Part shown: one piece after another, positions 37,819 to 49,599 of the stretch
How positions within the stretch are numbered: position 1 is the first letter of the stretch
Layout of the letters: the number at the start of each line of letters is the position of its first letter
Assembly: GCA_001414485.1 (NCBI GenBank)
Contig: LLEY01000158.1
Span: 62,001 to 126,000, forward strand
DNA length: 64,000 nt
Reading direction: 5' to 3'
Source: Calycina herbarum
Lineage: Eukaryota; Ascomycota; Leotiomycetes; Helotiales; Pezizellaceae
Translations under genes and position numbers: made by a program
The notes under the pieces: model-generated
Told to the model about the DNA's origin: nothing
What the model saw: the letters and a program-made list of their open reading frames with translations, nothing else
Databases searched by the model: none

Positions 37819-38847
37819 GCTGGTGGTCGTAAATTTCTTTTGTGTTGCAGTGGGGGTTTGTGTAAATCGCAAGGGATTGTATCGTATTTCAACGTGAAAT
37901 GGCTGACGTGACTGGAACTTGCATGAGCGAGAGTAAAGAGAAGGGTTGAAGGCTACTCACATGGTAGATACTTCTTCTTGTATGTTGCGAGGATGAGAGC
38001 GACGGCTGGTGATGGGGGAGTTTGATTATTGAGGAGACCAGAAGGTGACGATTCAGACGGGTGTGGATGTGTGATAGAGGAGTTGGTGATGGGGGATAAG
38101 GTGACTACTTGGGGGATATTGGAAGGGCGAAGATGAAGGGGCAGTGGTATTGGTGGTGCTGAGCGAAGTTTGTAATGCTGGGGAAAAAATAGTATTCGAA
38201 CCTGGAAGGTTTTGAAGCTGGAGAGTTTCGCGTTGAAATGTTCAGTAGAAGTGTGAAGTTGGAATTTGAGTGCCTTACGTAGGTAGAAAAAGCAAACATT
38301 TCATAAGCTGTTTTTTGTGCAAACAGCAGAGACACTCCATGAACACAACCATTTGCCAAATTGAATTGATTCCATTCAATCAGGCAAGAGGCTTGTCAAG
38401 CTCAGTTGATCAGGGTCTATGCAGCTTGCCGACCAGGCTTTCCCCTCAGCTCAACAACCCTTTCGTACCTCAATACTCACATAAAACACCAAACTCAGCG
38501 TGACAACAATTACAATACTCTGCAGAAATATTACCCCTCAAATCTCCTCTTCGCACTCTTTCAAAATCCAGTGACATCAGAGGTCAGACTACACTGGGTC
38601 TTCCAATTGAACAACGTCAAAATGGACCTGATTATAGTATTTGATACCAGGCTATTAGAGAATGATATCGCTAACCTATAGATGCTATAGGGAATCGACA
38701 CACCAGCCAAAAATGAAAGAAATCCAGTATAAAAAAAATCACAAGTCTGGTAACCCAGCTTGTCCGCGAAACAGAGAACACCAAAAGAAATAATCAGCGA
38801 ACCCCCGATGTAGACTCGACAAGTAATAGGATGCTTTGGACCTTGCC
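37819..38847. other. Intergenic region with promoter of the minus-strand gene
   Basis: No gene supported. A GTGAGT on the minus strand near 37964 could mark a 5' UTR intron of the gene starting at 37818. Several short frames (for instance two hydrophobic minus-strand segments between 38600 and 38850) lack a usable ATG and are not called. Confidence 0.4.
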
Positions 38848-39123
38848 ATGACCCTAACACATGTCCGCCAGTATAAAATATGGTTTTTCAATCCTTACAA
38901 CGCCTTCCTGTGGACTGCATTCCATAATTGCGCTGGCTTCAAGATTGAACTGACGGGTCGGACTGAAGAGGACTTGGAAGCTGTGAAATATGCTAGAAAA
39001 ATTGGGTTGAATGGACATAATTGGGAGGAATTTCGAGGCTTGTATTCCTATTTTGCTGCCAGGCGGTTGATGAAGGGGTTTGTCAGAAATCAGGTGATTC
39101 AATGGCTAAATCTTGGTGCTTAA
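38848..39123 (+). pseudogene. Small unknown gene, 3' end split by a solo Copia LTR
   Basis: The frame starts at ATG 38848 and reads as a natural, mixed-composition protein (AFLWTAFHNCAGFKIEL, WEEFRGLYSYFAARRLMKG). At 39081 it runs into the LTR and stops at TAA 39121-39123. On the far side of the LTR and its GGGTT duplication the original frame resumes and ends at TGA 39271-39273, so about ten residues were displaced. No family recognised. Upstream exons are possible; the first in-frame stop upstream is close. The truncated product would lose little, so activity cannot be excluded. Confidence 0.5.
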
Positions 39124-39237
39124 TAAGCCCTTGGAACATATTTAGACTGTCTGTCCGTCTGGACAACTTAGATTTGTAATCAATCAATCCATCAATCAAT
39201 AGATCAAAACCATCACTTCCATCCCCCATTCTTGACA
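39081..39237 (+). repeat. Solo Copia LTR with 5-bp target duplication
   Basis: 157 bp, TGTCAGAAATCAGG...CATTCTTGACA, flanked by GGGTT at 39076-39080 and 39238-39242. It is the same LTR as 10762-10918 in the opposite orientation and exactly the same length. No internal region remains, so it is the product of LTR-LTR recombination. Confidence 0.94.
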
Positions 39238-39273
39238 GGGTTGCCTGGTGCTTATGGTTGTGCCGGAAGTTGA

Positions 39274-39748
39274 ACCGCTGAAGGCTTGCGGTAGATGAAT
39301 GGTGTAGGATTTTGGGCTTGTTGCATGTGCTTCTGTATTTGTGGTATTTGCTTGAAGGTGAGAACTTGCAGAGCTGAAGCCAGACCAGACGATTGATTGA
39401 TGACCTGGAGGAAAGGAGGCTATCCAGGGGAATGCTTATTCCGGGTCTTGTGGTATATGCCGGAGAATTCGAAGCGCTGGTGAAGGAGTTGATGGAGAGG
39501 ATTATACCGAATCCCCTTTCGGGGTGTTTGCTGGAACATTCGCCTCTCCAGGTTTATTGCTACTTGATGTTAGTAGCCTCAGCCGCTCGGGTATTTTCCC
39601 CACCTTTTTTACCTATACGGACTAAGAAAAAAAAAAACCAATCAGAGGGCAGGAACGGCGGGAATTTCTAGAGCGTCTAAGAACTTTTGGTTCTATTTAG
39701 TTATAAGATACTAACTTAAGAAGTCGTAGTATATAAAAGCGGCTATAT
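39274..39748. other. End of gene island 2; boundary to RIPed DNA
   Basis: A plus-strand open stretch (about 39393-39671) without ATG start has a coding-like part (LVVYAGEFEALVKELMER) and may be an exon of the disrupted gene, but I cannot join it. From about 39672 the sequence changes sharply to TpA-rich, CpA-poor DNA. Confidence 0.4.
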
Positions 39749-39840
39749 TGTGATAGCCAGCTATTGATGGAATTGCCGAGCCATCGGAACAGCCAAGAAT
39801 ACGTGCCGAGTATGGTACGGCACAAATGGTTACGGAACGG
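39749..39840 (+). repeat. LTR family B, 5' fragment
   Basis: TGTGATAGCCAGC... matches the first about 90 bp of the LTR at 15842. Differences are mostly G/A and C/T: here GCCGAGCCATCGGAACAGCC, there A or T at several of those sites. This copy is therefore closer to the unmutated form. It is cut off after GGTTACGGAAC. Confidence 0.8.
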
Positions 39841-39879
39841 TGGATACCTAAGTCTTATTCTCGACAAGATTTTGCCTTG

Positions 39880-40763
39880 CACCACCCTACAAGTACTATA
39901 AGATTAAGAGTAAGAAAATACTTTATATAGGCTTTTATACTATAAACTAGACGAACTTTCAAATGGACTTTACTAAAAATTTATAGCTATTTTATTTAAA
40001 TAGTTTAAGGTTACGTTTTCCTGCTTATTAATCGTTCCCGATGTTTCCCCGATTCTACCTACTTTCTTAACTTTAACTATATGTATTAGACGTAATACTT
40101 AATAAAAACTAATTTTAACTTAAGATTACTATATTTAACTACTAAAAGTACTATAATATCTAATAATATTATAACCTAAGTCTTATTATTAATAGGATTT
40201 TACCTTAAACTATCTCTTTACATAGGAAAAACAGAGAAAATAGTATAGACTTGTTTTTACACCACCCCACAAGTACTATATTTAACTACTAAAAGTACTA
40301 TAATATCTAATAATATTATAACCTAAGTCTTATTATTAATAGGATTTTACCTTAAACTATCTCTTTATATAGGAAAAACAGAGAAAATAGTATAGACTTG
40401 TTTTTACACCACCCTACAAGTACTATAAGGTTAAGAGTAAGAAAATACTTTATATAAGCTTTTATACTATAAATTAACTAAACCTTTAAATAGACTTCAC
40501 TAAAGATTTATATCTATTTTATTTAATTAGCTATGTCTTATTCTCTTAAAAAACATAGGAGTAGTATAAGTCAAGTTTTATACTACTCTACAAGTACTAT
40601 AAAGTTAAGAGTAAGAAAATATTTTATATATACTTTTATACTATAGATTAACTAAACCTTAAATAGAGTTTACTAGAAATTTATATCTATTTTATTTAAT
40701 TAGTTTAGAGTTACTTGTTCCTGCTTATTAATCGTTTCTAATATTTCCTCGATTCTACCTACT
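39880..40763. repeat. Tandem and dispersed repeat block
   Basis: A segment starting CACCACCCTACAAGTACTATAAG, continuing AGAGTAAGAAAATACTTTATATA and ending in CTATTTTATTTAA, occurs at about 39880, 40406 and 40575 with divergence. Within it, 40129-40275 and 40276-40422 form a nearly perfect 147-bp tandem duplication. No coding sequence. It adjoins an LTR at 40764 and may be part of a degenerate LTR or subterminal region. Confidence 0.65.
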
Positions 40764-41224
40764 TATAACGAAACTCAAACGAACTAAACAAAGATGACTA
40801 AGTCTCGAAGGTTGGTATGTAGGTAAGAAGTATAGATGCGCCGGGTTATTCACTTAGAAGTAAACTCGTTACTTATATCAAAGATATTAAATAAGATAAT
40901 AAGATTAATAACTAAAGTTGAGTACGAAGCTCTTATCTAATAGTAGACGTGCTAGTCTTATATAGAACCTTCGTTTATGTTAGAGTTCTCCTTAGTAGGA
41001 GTCCCGAAGATAGAGTCTAACTCTATTTCTAGGGCTTCTTAAAACTAGACTCTATTACCTAACTGCTCCTAACCGAGTTATGTGATATAACTGTAATAAG
41101 ATCCTAGGATTATATGTCCTACTATATCTAATCCTTTCTTCCTTCTAGAGTTATAATAGTGCTCGTTCTGTTAGAGCGTTGCCTAGACTTTACTTTGTTA
41201 CGTGCTAGTACGTGATTTATAACA
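40764..41224. repeat. LTR family C, RIPed copy
   Basis: 461 bp from TATAACGAAAC (was TGTAACGAAAC) to GATTTATAACA (was GATTCGTGACA). It aligns over its first about 180 bp and its last about 30 bp to the inverse complement of 63015-63447; the middle differs. Most differences there are RIP-type. Flanks are CTACT and CTATC, not a clear duplication. Given the minus-strand Gypsy to its right it may be that element's 3' LTR. Confidence 0.7.
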
Positions 41225-44200
41225 CTATCTCCTTCTTAGCCTAGCGTGTCCCTATACTAGAATATAAACCTAAAATATATTTGTTTTAGAAAGATATTAA
41301 CCTTCTCTTATATATAAACATGTCTTCTATATATACTAAACGAAAAGAGTGTTTAACTCTTACTATATAGATTGAAACCGTGTAACGTCTAGCTAAGACT
41401 TGTTCTTTTTATTATAAACAGTTCTATTAATATCTCCTAGAGCTCTCTAAATCCTCTCACTGTTCTAAGTATATCCGGTTAAAAAGGTCCTATAATAGCT
41501 CTAGCTATCTCGTTGTTCCTGTCCCTAGGCCTTGAAAACCTATATATCGATTCTTCTTTAGCCTTATATATAAACGATTTCTTATTACTCCTCCGAGTCC
41601 TTCTTCTTTGAGTCTTCCTCTTAAATCTTCTTCTACTTAGTTTCCTACCTTTGAAATAGCTCCTTTTGTTAAATAGGTACTTTCTAGTAATATATTCTTA
41701 TCTAACCCTGGTTTTGAATTCTAAGTAGCTCTAGGTTTTGTTAGTAGAACTTCTAAAGTTTCTCTAAGTAATAGTTAAGGTTACTTTTTAGTTCCTATAT
41801 GTTTTCTAAGTATAAGTAATCTAACTATTTAATTAAGTACTTAACTTACTCTCTAACTAGTTTATAGTTAAGAATCCTCTTAACTTTGTACTTTGTATTT
41901 AGGTTTACTAGTTAAATTTCTATAATTAGAGCTAGTAGTACTCTAGGTAGTGCTAGTTTAAGTAAGGATATATAGAATACTAGGTAGATGTTTATTATTC
42001 TTAGTAGTACTAATTTATAGTTTAAAGGTCTCTTAACTTGTTTAATTTTAAATAGTCTAAGTTTTTTATAATCTAATTTATTACTTAGTCTTTTTATATT
42101 AATATTCTTTCGTACTAAGTAGACTTTATCCCTCTCTTTTAGTATTAGCTTCTAACTACGTTGTTTATTATAGTAGTATATATTTCTTTCTACTATAAAT
42201 TATAGGTCCTCTATAAGTTCTTTATATAGACTCTTGATTTTTAAGACATAAATATAAGTAAGTTAGTTATTAATAGTTATAGACAGTGGTTCTTAATATA
42301 CTAATAATTTATACCTAAAATTAGTATAGAATAGTATAATAAGTATTATTTCTATTACTAAACTATTATAGACAAACTATACTAAGAGCAGCAGTTCTAT
42401 CTAGTTATCTTACTAGTAGTTTATATAATAATAAAGGTATGTTTTAACTACTTAATTCATCTATTTGTTTCCTCTATTTGTTTAAGAGTAGAAGGCTATA
42501 GAGAGCTTTCTTTTTACACCTAATCGTTTTATAAGAGCGATCTAAAATTTTAAGGTAAAGAGCTTATCTCTGTCTAAGAGTATTTCTTCAGATAGTCTAT
42601 ATCTTAAGACTACTTCTCTAAGGAATATAAATGCCAATTCCTTAGCTATACTTAACTCTATATATACTATTAGGATTATATACTTCGTAAGTTGTTCTAT
42701 AATAACTAGGATCGTATTATATTTAACTCTTATTATTAGATCTTTAGATTTTAGTAATTTAATAATAAAATCTATAGATATTGATTTCTAAGGTATTTAT
42801 AATATTAGAGTAGTATTTATCTATCTATAAGAAGTATAGTAGGAAGCCTTATTCTTAGTATAGGTATTATATTCTACTATTACTTTCTTAACTATTGTAG
42901 ATAATTGATTAATATAGTAGTATTATCTTATCTTTTAGAGGGTTCTATGAATTCCTTAGTAACTATAAGCAGGTATAGTATAGTATTCTTATATAAACTC
43001 TCTTATATATAAGCTAGGAACTTATAATTTCTCTTTTATATATTAGTTATAACCCTTATATATATTCTAAATCTTATCTATCTAGATGTTGTTCGTTGCT
43101 GCTATCTCGTATATAGTAGGTATTAAGTCTCTATTCTTAAGAGTTTTTAAGATTATAATCTTCTTATACTCCTTGTTTCTCTTATATCTAGGTTTCTAGC
43201 TAAGAGTATTAGCTTAAGTATTTAACATTCCTTTTATATACTAAATAATAATGTTAAATCCTTCTAATATCTCTAACTATCTAACTAATTATTTTATTAT
43301 AAGTTTCTTAGTTATTATAAACATTCTAAGGTTTTTATAGTTAGATAAAACTATAACTAGGTGTTTTATTAGCTATAAATAAATTCTCTAATATTCTAAA
43401 GCTAATACTATAGTAAGTAGTTCCTTATTAAAGATACTATAGTTTTATTATACTAGGTTAAATATCTTAGAATAATATATAATAGGTATAAGTTTTCCTT
43501 TATTATTTAGTTATAAGTAAATCACACCTACTACTATATCTAAGGCGTCTATTTTAATTATACTAGGTTTATCTATATTAAAATTATATAGAATAGGTTT
43601 CTCTATAAACTTTACTTTAATTTTCTAAAAAGCATTTTCTACTTATTTATTCTATATAAACTTAATAGCTTTTTTAACTATTACTAACATTAGTTTAGTA
43701 ATCTTTATATAGTCTTATATAAACGGATAGCAAAAGTTTACAAATCTAAGAAAGGACTTTATATCTTTTATATTCTCTAGTAATTTCTAGTTTAAGATGT
43801 CTTAGATCTTTACTAGATCTATTTCCATTTTCCCTAAGCTAAATACCTATCTTAAGAAAAGTGTCTAAGTTACTCTAAACTTGTATTTTAAGAGTTTTAA
43901 CTAAGAGTTTACTTTTGTAAGTTATTATAATACTTCTTTAACATATCTTTTATATTCTTCTTCTTTTTCTAAGAAGATTAGGATATTATCTAGGTAATAA
44001 ATTACTATTATTTCTAGAAGATCTCTTAAAATATTATTATTTTATCTCTAATATATAGCTAGTATATTATAGAGTTTAAATAGCATAACTGTATATTTAT
44101 AAAGGCTTAATAGTAAGGTAAATACTGTCTTTTATTCGTCTTTAACTTTTATTTATATAAGTTTATAAACGTTTTATTAATCTAGTTTCGTAAATTATAC

Positions 44201-46944
44201 TACCTTGCCTAACTTATCTTATAAGTATTAGCTAGGTAGTAGTAGATAAGCGTTCTTAACTATAGTATGATTTACTTCTTAGTAATTAATATATACTCTT
44301 CTATCTAAGTTATCTTTCTTTTTAATAATAAGTATATTTAAGGTAATTAGTAACTTAGATTTTCTAATATATCCTTTCTTAATACCTTCTCTTATATAAC
44401 TTTCTATTCTTTATAAGCTTTTCTAGTTATATAACTAAAGCTTCTGCTTTAAGAGGTAATAACCCTCTTTTAATTTAATCTTATAATCTTATAGGTAATG
44501 TTTTAGTAAGGCTTATAAGTCTTCTAGGTTTTTAAACAAAGTCTTAAATTCTCTATACTATATAGGTATTTTGTTATTAGCTTTCTTACTAACCTATAAA
44601 GGACCCTAGGCAAGGTGTTCTAATGCTTTAAAAGAGGTAATACTAACCTTGTTCTAGCCTTGAAGTTATAAACACGAACTCTTATATTTATATTAACTAA
44701 AGATTATTATTCTAGCCTTTTAGTTGATTTCTAGATTATGTTCTTAAATCTATAGTATACTAAGTATTACTTTCTTACTTCCTATTTTAATAATATTAAA
44801 TTATATATTTAAATAGTATCTTTTAATAGTAACTTTTGTTAAAATAGTTTATTAATTAATAATCTTATTTTAATATATAATATCTATTCTATTAACTACT
44901 CTTAATTGATATAGTCTTATCTCTTTAATTAGAACGTTTAGCTTCTCTTAAGCTACTAGGGAAATAAAGTTGTTTATTACTCCTAAGTCTATTATAACTT
45001 ATAACTTTTTTCCTTTTATTTCTATAGTTATTACTAACTGTCTTTCTTCTAAAGTAGTATTTAACTTTGTTTTAATATATTAGACTTTAAAAGATTAATT
45101 TTCTTAATTATAATTCTTTCTTCCCTTATCTTTATATTATAGAAAGAATCTTACTCTTTCTCTATTAGTATATACTACCTTATATACTAGTCTATATTCT
45201 ACGATTCCTATAGTTTTAGGAATTTCTTCTATAAATCGTTTTAGTATCTATTTATAATTATATTAGATCTATTTATAACTAGTTTCTAAAATAGCTTCTA
45301 TAAACTATAGTTCTCCTATATATAGATAATCTAAAGTAGCTTCTAATATACTTATCTCTAGTTTTATATAGTAAACTTTGAATATATAGTCTTTTAAATT
45401 CTTTTCCTTAATAGCTTAAATCTAGGACTAAGGAAAGAATACTACTCCTTCTTCATCTAATAATACTACTTTATATATCTGATAATATTCTACTATTCTA
45501 GTAGGCTCTAGTAATATTCCTTTAAACCGCTTCTATAATAACTAGTCTAAGGTTAGACTTAGTTTATATCGTATCTATTATACTATTATTTCCTAAACTA
45601 TTTCTATAAACTATAGTTCTCTTATTAATAGATAGTATAATTCTTCTAGTTCTGTTTTAGCCTATCTAGTTATATTAAGCTCTCTTTATTCGTAGAATAG
45701 TATACTAAACAGTTATTATAAGTTATATTTTCTAAATACTAATCTATTATTTCTAATTAACATAACTATAATATATTACTTAAATTCCTCTAATATAACA
45801 TCTTTAGATAGTGTTCTAAGGAAAGGGGTTTTAATTCGTCTTATAAATCCTGTTAGAACTTGCTATATCTATATACTAGTCTTATCTAAAATATTATATA
45901 TTCTCTATATATCTTCTACTTTAAAGTAGCTAGGTTTTTTAATTAGTTAACGTTTTTGTTCTAGTTCCTTCCCTTTAATAGTTTTCTATCTAGTGATTAA
46001 GCTAACTAGAGTTATCGTTTTAGGGTTATTACTTATAACTATATATATTATTAAGATAGTTGAGTTAACTCCTTATGTTATATAAGAACTCTAGAAGTCT
46101 AGTTTCTAGTTGTTGGTATATACCTATTGATTTCCTTGTTTAAAGGTTCTAAGAAAAGCCTAAGTTTCTCTAACTTTAGAGTCTTTATTCTTTATTTCTC
46201 CCTCTAAACTAGAAGATGAATCTAATATCTTTAAAGAACTAGTTAATAGTAGTAATTTATATTCTACTTAAAAAGGTTACTTAGAATCTATTACTAACTA
46301 TATATTATAATATTCTTTAAGAAGTAGATCTCTATTATTATTAGTGTTTTATATACTACTAATTCCTTTATTATTTTTAATCTAAGTTCTATATCCTCGT
46401 ACTTTAAGCTTCTTATCTATAAGTTTAATATAATTAATTAAAGCTACCTATTATTAAATAGTAGTATTAATTTATTTCTTTCTCTTTAAGTCTTTCTTCT
46501 TACTATACTTATTTACTCTATAACCTAGAAAGCTATAGTTATAATATAAATTCTACTTATATTAATAATTTCACTCTTTCTAGAAAAGTCCTTCTTTCTT
46601 TAGAAAGGTTTTCTTCTATATAGCGTTTACCTTCTTACTATATTTACTAGTATAAGAGTACTTCTACTTTCTTAACCTTTTACTCTTTTCTCTATACCTA
46701 AGGTTACTCTTTCTAAATTTATATAAGCAGTTATCTAGCTAGACGACCTTCTTAATTATACTTGTAATAGTTAAGTATTATATATTCTACTTAGCTATTT
46801 CCTTATAGATATATATCTTCAATCCTCTATAAAAGAGTTCTATAAGTATAATAGTATCTTATCTTAACTTTATCCTATAATATTAGAATTCGTTAGTATA
46901 ATCTATTACTCATCTAGTCTAATATAATTCTAAAAGCTTATATA
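41225..46944 (-). mobile_element. Gypsy retrotransposon, pol and gag, RIPed
   Basis: Minus strand, in element order from the right: gag (about 46900-46000), protease/linker (about 46000-44600), reverse transcriptase (44500-43700, with IVIYYLDNILIF at 43972-44012 where YLDDILIF is usual), RNase H (about 43600-43300), integrase (about 43200-42000), C-terminal part. Very many TAG/TAA stops. The gag is split by the Fot1-type element at 46947 and resumes at 48810. Together with the LTR at 40764 it is the longest single retrotransposon in the window. A 5' LTR is not found. Confidence 0.8.
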
Positions 46945-46946
46945 TA

Positions 46947-48807
46947 ACGTGGTATACCAGGACCTCGTGATTATCAGGACCTTGTGAATTTTTTCCTACC
47001 CTACTACTTTAAAATATAATAAAACTACTATAATATATTAAATTAATTAAAACTACTCGGAATCTGATAAACTAGATATATCTACAACTTCTTAACACGT
47101 CCGCGTATTATAACCAGTTTTTCTATAAGTGTTACAACGTCGCTGAGTCGTTTATTCTTCATCTTCTCCACCCTCCCTAGAGCGCTTGTTGCGTCGAACC
47201 TGCTCCTCCGTATTCTTCTGGGCTAATCCGTTCTATGTATCCTCTATAGTAAGTGCACCTCCTTCTTAGACACAGGTATTTTTAGCCCTCCAGCGTTTGC
47301 TAAGAGCTTTATTTACTGTTCGAAGTATACGGACCTTAGCTGACAAGAGGGTTACCTTATAAGCTAATCGCTTTGTACCTTTTGCTAACGAAGCGATTGT
47401 CTAGAAAATAGGTGTTAACGAGCTTCCTTAGTGACGAGTAATACGATCCTTAATAAGAGTTGATTACGAAAGAGCTTTAGAAGGGTTACGAGGAGTCTAG
47501 GAGACCTAAGGGGTGGCGTCGGCAGAGGGGGGTCTGGTAGGTATAGGAGTCTATAACTTAATATTAAGCTTTGAGATTATAGTCTAGGGTTCTAGAGGCA
47601 CTAGACTAGCTCTACAGAACCTAGCTTTAGCGTTTTAGGTTGTTATTAACTGGTTATAGGCTGTGTAAAACGTAAGAAAGAACTCGACCTTAGTAATATA
47701 GTTTATATAAGCTTTGATAAAGGTTTCGATTTAACGCTCGTATATACGTTTAAGAATACTAAAACACCTAACGTCGAGTGGCTAGGTTAGATAAGATAAA
47801 TGAGGAGGTAGGCAAAGAGTAATAATGTTATATAACTTATAATACTCTTAGAATACTACTGATTCATAACTCTTATACCTATCTAGAACTAATATTCGAT
47901 ATAGTCCTTTTGTATAACCACGAGTATGCTTATCGAAGTATTCTAGCTATTCCAAGCCTATCTTATTATTAGTCTATCTATTACTAGTTAGTTTAATAAC
48001 CTAGTTATTAGGAAGACCGCCCTTAGTATACTAACTAGTAAGGTGATTTTTCTCTTAAACTACTAAGAATAGAGAGATGCTTGAACCCTCTCTATTAATA
48101 TAGACAATTGTTATAGCCTATTTCCGATTGCTTAGCTAGATAGCCTTGCCTCTGCTACGTCGATTAGCGTGTGTAACAACCATTCTAGCGTAGATAATAC
48201 CTATTATAAAACTAGTCTCGTCAAAGTTATAGAAATCGTAGTCTTAGATCCTATATTTTGCCCGTATATTCTCTACTAGTTGAAACCACGCGCTAATTAT
48301 CTTAGGATCTTTATATAAGGCCTTTTAGAAATCGTAAACGCGATTAAAACGCGTCTTTAGTTCTAGACGTCGTTGTATAAATCGTTATACCCAGTTCTTT
48401 CCGACGCGTTATCCTCTACACGACTCGAGTATATAATTTGCTATATCTTCTACACCACCTAGCTAGGGCACAAATCCTCTCATATCTAGATTAAGTATAT
48501 TTTAAATAATCACCTCCTCTTCTATTATAGTTATTTTATAATTTACTAGCCGGTGTTCGCTAAGAGTAGTTCGACTAGCTATTCTATTAGTAAGTGTAGA
48601 ATAAGAGACTCTGTATAGCTTCGTAGCTTTACTACGGTTTATTCGTTTAGATGATCGAATAGCTTCGATAGCTAGGATAATTCGAGCTTCTTAGGTTTGA
48701 GATTCCATTAGGTAGTTGTTAAGAAAACGCGTATTAAAGTTAGAGGTAGTAGGGTAGAGAAAAAATTCATAAGGTTCTGATAATCACGAGGTCCTAGTAT
48801 ACTACGT
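46947..48807 (-). mobile_element. Complete Fot1/pogo-type DNA transposon, family 3 (dead)
   Basis: 1861 bp with about 50-bp inverted repeats (left ACGTGGTATACCAGGACC..., right ...GGTCCTAGTATACTACGT), flanked by TA at 46945-46946 and 48808-48809. The minus strand encodes the same transposase type as 22037-23896 (HTH, DDE core, basic C-terminus), less degraded and with more CpG left. The TIRs differ in sequence from families 1 and 2 although the length is the same within one base. Confidence 0.88.
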
Positions 48808-48809
48808 TA

Positions 48810-49090
48810 GCTGTTTAAATTATATTAAAGTCTTTAAAGACTTTCCTAATAGTTACTTTAAATCTTCTTTAAGATTTAAATATAATCTTAGTTAATTCTA
48901 TCTTTCTATCTTCTTCCTTATTCTTAAAGAAGTCCTCTAAGTATAGCTAAGCCTATTCTAACTCTAATTCTCTAAGATAGAAGATAATAAAGATAGTTTA
49001 TAAATTATAATTACCTTTGAACTTATTAAAGTTAAAGTTAAAGTAGATGTTTATTTAAAGAAAGAATAAGTTAAGTTCCTTTCGCTTCTT
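48810..49090 (-). mobile_element. Gag 5' part of the Gypsy element, right of the Fot1 insertion
   Basis: The minus-strand Lys/Leu-rich frame continues the gag interrupted at 46944. It ends near 49090, where base composition changes. Confidence 0.55.
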
Positions 49091-49599
49091 ATAGTTTTAG
49101 GCGACGTTGTAGTATTGGACCTGTCTCTTTCTAGGGGGTTAGGACGCTGCTTTGAGAGAGGTCGAACCCTAAGTAATTATCACATGTCGAGCCGGCCCTC
49201 GTCCACCGGCCGATCGTCGGAGTAAAGTGGCTTTGCTAAATGTTAAGTTATCTTTTAATTCTCATCTCTTGATTCTCGACTCTTTTAACTCTAATCTACC
49301 TAGAAACGACCCCTTAGAAAACGACCCCTAGATCATCTGTCACCATAGCTATCACCTTTCTAGCACTCTAAGCTCTCTGCTTACCAAACCTACTTATATA
49401 TTCTAATCAACCTCCCTCGCAACTATTACTTCTTAATAACTATAATACTCTCTACACTCTTTACTCTTCCCGTCACCCGTCGTAGATAATAATACTACTA
49501 AGACTACCCCTTTCTATAGTAGTACAAACCCGTCGGCCTCATAGCCTAAAGACAGCGTATAGCTGTTACCCTACTACACTCAAACCCTTCTTTAGTATA
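49091..49599. other. GC-richer leader segment before the DUF3435 relic
   Basis: 49091-49235 is clearly GC-richer (for example GCCGGCCCTCGTCCACCGGCC at about 49190) than its surroundings; the remainder has many CT-rich runs. No LTR, TIR or coding frame was recognised. It is where a 5' boundary or promoter of the following gene would sit. Confidence 0.35.

Noticed and set aside
38561..38860. Minus-strand frame with two membrane-like segments
   Set aside because: No ATG at its start, and it overlaps the start of the more protein-like plus-strand frame at 38848.
40759..41229. CTACT/CTATC as target duplication of LTR C
   Set aside because: Two of five bases differ; RIP could explain it but it is not strong enough to call.
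49150..49190. tRNA-like GTCGAACCCT near the Gypsy/DUF3435 junction
   Set aside because: Only a T-arm-like string; no acceptor, D or anticodon stems could be paired. No tRNA gene is supported anywhere in the window.
49091..49240. Possible 5' boundary of a Starship at the GC-rich segment
   Set aside because: No direct-repeat pair or terminal inverted repeat could be matched to another site in the window, so no boundary is claimed.
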